From Candidatus Lindowbacteria bacterium RIFCSPLOWO2_12_FULL_62_27 (GTDB taxonomy: Bacteria > Lindowbacteria > 2-12-FULL-62-27): 44,572 bases of DNA. The position numbers were made by a program, and so were the translations under genes. Positions 39,749-44,572 of the stretch are shown here, one piece after another. Each line of letters starts with the position of its first letter. Position 1 is the stretch's first letter. The DNA lies in the NCBI GenBank assembly GCA_001784175.1, contig MFPR01000027.1:579-45150 (forward strand). The letters run 5' to 3'. The notes under the pieces were generated by a model. That model was given only the letters and a program-made list of their open reading frames with translations, did no database searches and was not told where the DNA came from.

Positions 39749-41665
39749 GTGCCGGAAACCTTGTATGAAACGCGGCCGGTGGAACACTGGGTCGGCCCGC
39801 ACCGCCTGTACGTCGAAGGCCGCGAGCCGGTGGGGGCGCCGGCCGACCGGCCGGCGATTCTCTTCACGGGCGGGGCCTTCGATGGGAGCTGGATTTTCCG
39901 GAGAGAAATCGAGTATCTTTCCGCCCGCGGCTGGCGCGTCTTCGCGCTGAACCTGCGCGGATACTTCAAGAGCCTCTGGCAGGATGTCGCGTCTCTGACC
40001 GTCGAGGATTATCTAAACGACATTTTGACCGTCCGGCAGAGTTTGAATCTGGAGCAGGTGATCCTGTCCGGATTCAGCATGGGCGGGCTCCTCGCCGCCA
40101 AACACGCCGAGCAGCACGGCGCGGCGGCGATGATCCTGTACGACAGCGACGCATCCCGCGAAATCTGGGAGGCACTCGGCCTCAAGCGCAACGCGCACCA
40201 CGTCCAGCCGGTGGCGCGGTTCTGGCCGGCGCCGGAGATTGTGCGGGAAATGTGGGGCGGTTGGGTCAGCAAGGCGCGGTACCGGGAATTTCTGGAATTG
40301 TTCAAACAGACATCGATGTCGGGCCGGGCGTTCGAGGTCACGGAATACGGCGGGCTCAGCGTCGACGCCGAAAAAATTCATTGTCCCGCGCTCCTCATCG
40401 GCATCCGCCGCGACGCGCGCGTCCAGGAGGAATGGTTCCGCCGGCTGCACGCGACATGGCTCGTGTTTGAGGGAAACTCGCACGGCAGCATTCTCGTCGG
40501 CCCTCGGTCCCTCACGATCACAGAAGAGGTCACCCGGTGGCTGGACTCGGGATTCAGCCCGCGCGGCAAAAAAATATTCCCGCCGCTCGGCGTTCTGCCC
40601 GGACAACCGGACTGGTTCCGGATGAGGCTCTTTTATTTTTCGGGCTGGAAAAATCCGGAGGTCGAAATTCAACCGCCCAACCGCCGGCCGGCCATCCGGG
40701 TGAAAATGGAGCGCGCGGGGAATGGCCGGAACGAAAGCGAGAGCCTGCATGAAGCCACGCTGGTGCTGAACCGGCGCGGGGGATTCTTCATCCGCGAGGG
40801 CGAGACGCATGACCGGCCGCTGGGCCGCGGCCTCTATCGGCCGCTCGCGCGCGAAGGCTGGCTGGCGGACGGGGAGTTCTTCCATGAATGGCCGCCGGCC
40901 GGCCGATCCGGCCCCGAATACATCAATCTTGAAGTTGAATCCAACGATCTGCGCCACAAATTCCGCGTGCATCTGCTGCTGCCGAGAAACTACCGACGTG
41001 AAACACAGCCGTATCCGGTCTGCGTTTTGAACGACGGCCAGAACCAGTGGAAAAACCAGGGCGCGTTCGGCGGGTGGCACACCGATGCCATCACGAGCGA
41101 ACTCGCAAAAAAGGGACGATGCCGCGACGTCGTGCTCGTCGGTGTCGAGTCCACACGCCTGCACCGCAGCAAGTATTATCTCACGCCACCCATCGGCCGG
41201 GCCGATCTCTATGTGAACTTCCTCGCCGACGTTCTGCTCCCGCGCCTCCGCCGGGATTTCCATCTCTCGGCCCGCTCCGATGAGATCGGCATCGTCGGCG
41301 CCTCCTACGGCGCCAATTGCGCCGTTTACGCGGGAATGAAACGCCCGGACGTGTTCGGCCTTGTCGGAAGCCTGTCCTACACGCCGCTGAAAGGCCGCCC
41401 GCTCCGGAGCTGGATGGAACGCCTGCCGAGGCTGCCCTTCCGACGCCTCTACATCGACTGCGGCACCCGCTGGACACCCGAGCAAAAAGGTTCCCGGACC
41501 GACAACACACAAACCTCCAAGGATCTCGCGCGCGTCGCGCAGGCCAAGGGCATGACGCCGGGGAGAAATCTCATGTTCCTCGTCGCCCAGGGACACTGCC
41601 ACCGCGAACCCTTCTGGCGCAAACGCGTCGGCGGCTGCATCGAGTTTCTGTTTACGCTTGTTTGA
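39749..41665 (+). CDS. fused alpha/beta hydrolase and esterase-D-like protein
   Basis: A 638-aa fusion of two alpha/beta-hydrolase units. Unit 1 (about 1-270) has the nucleophile elbow ILSGFSMGGLLAAKHA and a lid region. A linker (about 270-400) holds beta strands. Unit 2 (about 400-638) resembles esterase D/enterochelin-esterase proteins: YPVCVLNDGQNQWKNQGAFG, ARSDEIGIVGASYGANCAVY (GASYG elbow) and a C-terminal CHREPFWRKR with a His. No signal peptide is seen. Start GTG 39749 follows AGGAG at a slightly long spacing. The gene pairs with the ATP-grasp gene, 20 nt upstream on the same strand. Confidence 0.83.
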   Translation: MPETLYETRPVEHWVGPHRLYVEGREPVGAPADRPAILFTGGAFDGSWIFRREIEYLSARGWRVFALNLRGYFKSLWQDVASLTVEDYLNDILTVRQSLNLEQVILSGFSMGGLLAAKHAEQHGAAAMILYDSDASREIWEALGLKRNAHHVQPVARFWPAPEIVREMWGGWVSKARYREFLELFKQTSMSGRAFEVTEYGGLSVDAEKIHCPALLIGIRRDARVQEEWFRRLHATWLVFEGNSHGSILVGPRSLTITEEVTRWLDSGFSPRGKKIFPPLGVLPGQPDWFRMRLFYFSGWKNPEVEIQPPNRRPAIRVKMERAGNGRNESESLHEATLVLNRRGGFFIREGETHDRPLGRGLYRPLAREGWLADGEFFHEWPPAGRSGPEYINLEVESNDLRHKFRVHLLLPRNYRRETQPYPVCVLNDGQNQWKNQGAFGGWHTDAITSELAKKGRCRDVVLVGVESTRLHRSKYYLTPPIGRADLYVNFLADVLLPRLRRDFHLSARSDEIGIVGASYGANCAVYAGMKRPDVFGLVGSLSYTPLKGRPLRSWMERLPRLPFRRLYIDCGTRWTPEQKGSRTDNTQTSKDLARVAQAKGMTPGRNLMFLVAQGHCHREPFWRKRVGGCIEFLFTLV

Positions 41666-41681
41666 TATCCGGCTGAGACAT

Positions 41682-42875
41682 TCAGTCCGAACGGGTGCTG
41701 AGCGCCTCCGCCAATCGAAGAATCTCCCCCGGCGGCATCTCCGCATAGCAGGGCACGAACACCCAGCCGGCCCGGATACGTTCCACACCCGCCGCCCGGA
41801 GTTCGGAACGACCGGCGGGGGAATCCACCACGACCATGCTGTCCCCCTGCGTCGCGTCGAATCCAAGCCGGCGAAGTTTTCCAATGGTGGCTGCGGAGTC
41901 GGACGTCCACACAGGGAACACCCAAAAGGTATGATCCGCCGCGCGGCCGCCCGGACACATCAGAGGGGGCTGCAGTCGTTCCATGAGCATCGTGCCGTTC
42001 TCTCGACGCACGGCCATTCGAGCCGCATTCGGCCGGCCCAAGCGTCGGGCCATCACCGCCAGAAGCGCGGCGCAGGGCTGACGGCGGATCTGATCGAAGA
42101 AATCGGCGCCGGCAAATCCTTTCACCGCCGCATTGATGCGCCCATCGTAATCGACGCCGAACAGACGGCAGACCCCGACGACCCGGCCATACGCGAACCG
42201 GCAAGACAAAGCCTTCAAAACGGCGTATTTCATCAGCCGCCGAAGATAGGCCCATCGAGATTGTTCCGGATAGGCGGCTTGCCGCTCGCGCATTCGAGCC
42301 AGGACCCCGGGCGATCGAACCATCGCCATGGCGCCGCCGAGCGCGGAGGCGGTTTTGATCGGACCAAAACTGAAAAGCGACACGTCCGCATGCGGCGATC
42401 CCCGGTAAGAATCCGCAGTGTACGCTTGAGCGGCGTCCTCGATCAGCAGGATCCCCTTTTCCTTCGCGATCCTGGCGATGGGTTCCAACGAATTCCGCCC
42501 GCCGAAATACTGGGCGACGACGATGGCGCGGCACGCGGGCGTGATGGCGCTTCGCAGGTGTTTGGGGTCCGGCGCAAGGTCAAGGCAGTTGAGATCGATT
42601 GGCACGGCCACCAAGCCATGGTGTTCGATGATTCCGACCATGTCTCTCACCGTCAGCGCCGTGATCAGAATTTCGCTTCGAGGCGGAAAATCCAAGACGC
42701 CAAGCAGGAGGTCAAACCCGGTTCGGACGGACAGCGTCGACAGGCACGCTCCACGCGGAGACCAAACGGCTTCAACACGCGTCTGCCAGGCATCGCGTTT
42801 GACGCCAATGACAGATTGAACCATTCCGTAAAAAATGTCCGCCCAGCCGATGTCCAGCCGGAGCCTTGCCCACAT
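41682..42875 (-). CDS. DegT/DnrJ/EryC1-type PLP aminotransferase
   Basis: A 397-aa protein of the DegT/DnrJ/EryC1/StrS family of PLP enzymes, which aminate nucleotide-linked keto sugars or act on related compounds. Visible: ILITALTVRDMVGIIEHHGL, LAPDPKHLRSAITPACRAIV, the PLP-binding Asp in ILLIEDAAQAYTADSYRG and the Schiff-base lysine in SLFSFGPIKTASALGGAMAM. The N-terminal part is slightly longer than usual. ATG 42875 is used; AGGAGG lies about 15 nt upstream, a little far. It converges on the double-hydrolase gene with a 16-nt gap. Substrate unknown. Confidence 0.88.
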   Translation of the reverse strand: MWARLRLDIGWADIFYGMVQSVIGVKRDAWQTRVEAVWSPRGACLSTLSVRTGFDLLLGVLDFPPRSEILITALTVRDMVGIIEHHGLVAVPIDLNCLDLAPDPKHLRSAITPACRAIVVAQYFGGRNSLEPIARIAKEKGILLIEDAAQAYTADSYRGSPHADVSLFSFGPIKTASALGGAMAMVRSPGVLARMRERQAAYPEQSRWAYLRRLMKYAVLKALSCRFAYGRVVGVCRLFGVDYDGRINAAVKGFAGADFFDQIRRQPCAALLAVMARRLGRPNAARMAVRRENGTMLMERLQPPLMCPGGRAADHTFWVFPVWTSDSAATIGKLRRLGFDATQGDSMVVVDSPAGRSELRAAGVERIRAGWVFVPCYAEMPPGEILRLAEALSTRSD

Positions 42876-42894
42876 GGTCGGGTCTATTCACCTC

Positions 42895-42996
42895 CTCTCC
42901 CCCCGCAAGGGGGGAGAGGAATGAGGTGAGGGGGGTTGATGTGCCGGCGATGGGCCACCCTCACCCCGACCCTCTCCCGCCAATGGCGGGAGAGGG
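42895..42996. repeat. paired intergenic inverted repeats
   Basis: Two strong hairpins: CTCTCCCCCC-GCAA-GGGGGGAGAG (42895-42918) and CCCTCTCCCGCC-AAT-GGCGGGAGAGGG (42970-42996), with partly complementary GAGGTGAGGGGG / CCCTCACC sequence between them. They look like dispersed REP-type repeats and fill the gap between the response regulator and aminotransferase genes. They could also act as a transcription barrier. Confidence 0.7.
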
Positions 42997-43011
42997 GGGA
43001 TACCTGAATAG

Positions 43012-44325
43012 TCACGAAAAATCTCTTGGCGTGATCGTGAGTTTCTTGAGTTTCAGTTGAAGACCCCGTCTCGTGAGGCCCAGTCGGGTCGCGGCGCGGG
43101 TCACGTTGCCCTTTTCGATCTGGAGCGCCTCGCGGATCGCGGCGAGTTCGGCTTCCTGTCTCCTGCCGGACAAATCCGAAGGCGGGAGGCCAGCGGAATC
43201 ATCCCGGACGGCGTCGGGACCGATGGCGTCGGTTTCGGCGAAAATAGCGGCGCTTTCCACCACGTTTTGCAATTCTCGAATATTGCCCGGCCAGGAGCGC
43301 CGCTCCAGAACATCAAGGGCTTCTCCGGTCCATGTCAGTTTCCGGCGCAGCTTTGCGGCATGCTGTTTCAGAAAATTGTCGGCGAGGAGCCGAATGTCCG
43401 CGGCGCGATCGCGAAGCGGGGGGATCGACAGCGTGACGGCGCTCAACCGATAGTACAAATCCTCTCGAAACCTGCCTGACGACATTTCCTGCTTCAAGTC
43501 CCGGTGCGTCGCCACGACCAGCCGAAGATCCACGGGACGTTCGGAGACGGCGCCCAGCCGCGTGATTTTTCGTTCCTGTACTGCGCGCAGGAGCTTCGCC
43601 TGCGCCGGCGCCGGTAGTTCCGCCACCTCGTCCAGAAACAACGTGCCGCCGGCCGCCACCTCGAATTTGCCCGGGCGAGCCGTCGTCGCGCCCGTGAATG
43701 CGCCCTTTTCGTGGCCGAACAGCTCGCTTTCCACGAGCGTCTCCGGCAGGGCCGCGCAGTTCACCGCAACGAACGGGCCCGCCGGCCTCTTGGAAGTCTC
43801 ATGGATCGCCCGCGCGGCCAGCTCCTTGCCGGTCCCGGTTTCACCGACGATCAGCACCGTGGCGTCCGTCGGGCCGACCTTGCGGATATCGGCGATGAGT
43901 TTCCGAATCGCCGGGCTCTCGCCGAGAATGCCGCCGGGCGTCGGCCGCGCGTCACCCTCGGACGCGCGCGATTGCGCGAGCGCTTTTTGCACGACCGATT
44001 TCATTTGTTCGGCATCGAAGGGCTTTTCAAGAAAATCGAACGCCCCGAGTTTCATCGACTCGACGGCGTCGGACACCGTGCCGTGCGCCGTCAGCACGAC
44101 AACCGTCGATGGAAGCCGGCCGCCGTATTCGCGCAGGAGCGCCATCCCGTCTTTTTCGGGCATGTTCAGATCCAGGAGGACCAGCTCCGGCTGGTCCGCA
44201 TCCATGCACGATTTGGCCTCGACGCCATTTTTGGCCTGCAACACCTCCAGCCCCATGTCCGCAAGAAGTTTGCCCACGACGGTCCGGATGCCGGATTCGT
44301 CGTCCACGACCAGCGCCGTGATCAT
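43012..44325 (-). CDS. sigma-54-dependent response regulator (NtrC family)
   Basis: A 437-aa regulator. Receiver domain 1-120 with D8/D9, phosphorylation site D52 (LVLLDLNMP), T79 and K101. AAA+ domain about 140-375: Walker A VGETGTGKELAAR, the sigma-54 contact loop EKGAFTGATT, Walker B GGTLFLDEVAELP and the arginine region. C-terminal FIS-type helix-turn-helix (AAIREALQIEKGNVTRAATR, then LGLTRRGLQ). It activates sigma-54 promoters when phosphorylated, presumably by the kinase whose stop overlaps its ATG (ATGA). Target genes are not evident. Confidence 0.96.
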   Translation of the reverse strand: MITALVVDDESGIRTVVGKLLADMGLEVLQAKNGVEAKSCMDADQPELVLLDLNMPEKDGMALLREYGGRLPSTVVVLTAHGTVSDAVESMKLGAFDFLEKPFDAEQMKSVVQKALAQSRASEGDARPTPGGILGESPAIRKLIADIRKVGPTDATVLIVGETGTGKELAARAIHETSKRPAGPFVAVNCAALPETLVESELFGHEKGAFTGATTARPGKFEVAAGGTLFLDEVAELPAPAQAKLLRAVQERKITRLGAVSERPVDLRLVVATHRDLKQEMSSGRFREDLYYRLSAVTLSIPPLRDRAADIRLLADNFLKQHAAKLRRKLTWTGEALDVLERRSWPGNIRELQNVVESAAIFAETDAIGPDAVRDDSAGLPPSDLSGRRQEAELAAIREALQIEKGNVTRAATRLGLTRRGLQLKLKKLTITPRDFS

Positions 44326-44572
44326 GCTTCGGACCGCCCCAGGCGAAACTCGACTGTCGTGCCGTCCGGGCCGCTCGCGGCCGAGATGTCGCCGCCGTGC
44401 GCGTCGACGATCCGCTTGCAGATCGCCAGACCCAGCCCGGTGCCGCCGGATTTGCCTGTGACAAAGGGTTCAAACAGCCGATCCCGGATGGCTGGGTCGA
44501 TTCCGGGGCCTCTGTCGCGGATCTGGACCACCGGCACGCCGCCGGCGAGTTTGACGTGGACGGCCACCGGCG
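44322..44572 (-). CDS. sensor histidine kinase, C-terminal part (cut by window end)
   Basis: Only the end of the ATPase domain is present: IRDRGPGIDPAIRDRLFEPF (G1 and F boxes), then GGTGLGLAICKRIVDAHGG (G2 box). The gene continues beyond 44572. Its stop overlaps the start of the NtrC-type response regulator by 4 nt, so the two form a two-component system. Input domain and membrane topology cannot be seen. Confidence 0.93.
   Translation of the reverse strand, partial: PVAVHVKLAGGVPVVQIRDRGPGIDPAIRDRLFEPFVTGKSGGTGLGLAICKRIVDAHGGDISAASGPDGTTVEFRLGRSEA

Noticed and set aside
1-44572. CRISPR array, rRNA genes, insertion sequences or phage structural genes
   Set aside because: I looked for regular direct repeats with spacers, rRNA-like sequence, transposase motifs and capsid or tail genes and saw none; the repeats present are tRNA-related, regulatory or intergenic hairpins.

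Overview
The window holds two different kinds of DNA joined at a tRNA-Thr gene. Positions 1-10824 look like a mobile element (an integrated plasmid): a very large tRNA array, small orphan genes, an SPFH/slipin gene, an HNH endonuclease, an excisionase-like helix-turn-helix protein, a RepA-type replication initiator with origin-like sequence, a small regulator and a tyrosine integrase. Positions 10825-44572 read as ordinary chromosome of a GC-rich bacterium with a meso-diaminopimelate cell wall (MurE carries the DNPR motif) and a Gram-negative-type gene set. The sequence does not identify the lineage; an uncultivated phylum is plausible, but that is inference.

Left part. After a GC-rich stretch without recognisable genes, a promoter, a 62-aa gene and an intrinsic terminator lead into about 3.5 kb packed with 36 tRNA genes, all on the + strand (985-4530), often under 10 nt apart. 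A canonical-looking tRNA-His follows at 4646 and one more tRNA-Thr at 6309. Together they cover all 20 amino acids with 36 different anticodons, including an initiator-like tRNA-Met, tRNA-Ile(TAT) and tRNA-Arg(GCG). Many are structurally odd: Lys, Asn and two Ile tRNAs have long variable arms, several T-loops lack the usual TTC, three anticodon loops lack U33, and two tRNA-Ser genes carry nearly identical 54-nt insertions inside the T-loop. The insertions are the most unusual feature I see.

Middle part. An SPFH protein with three N-terminal repeats (5071-6177) and an HNH endonuclease (6408-7061) share the array's orientation. A 17-nt sequence with a palindromic core occurs twice, at the end of the HNH gene ahead of the excisionase-like gene and inside the rep promoter, so one repressor may control both. 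DnaA-box-like 9-mers and GTGACA repeats surround rep. The integrase ends 36 nt before tRNA-Thr(CGT), whose -10 box lies in that gap.

Right part. On the minus strand lie a small membrane protein, a cupin, a 5'-nucleotidase-C-domain protein, a DUF255 thioredoxin-fold protein, a TlpA-like lipoprotein and an unknown protein. The division/cell-wall cluster then runs, in transcription order, mraZ-rsmH-ftsL-murE-mraY-murD-ftsW-murC-murB-ddl-ftsQ-ftsA-ftsZ, with a promoter and MraZ operator at one end and a strong hairpin after ftsZ. ftsI, murF and murG are missing from their usual places. Upstream are an HU-family gene, a solute-binding-like protein and a coupled three-gene operon (toroid-like protein, 56-aa membrane protein, cysteine-cluster protein). 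On the + strand are an ATP-grasp ligase and a double-hydrolase fusion; on the minus strand a DegT-type aminotransferase and a sigma-54 two-component system cut by the window end.

Working idea (inference): the element carries its own nearly complete, structurally altered tRNA set, possibly to keep translation going when host tRNAs are damaged, with the SPFH and HNH proteins as accessory factors.
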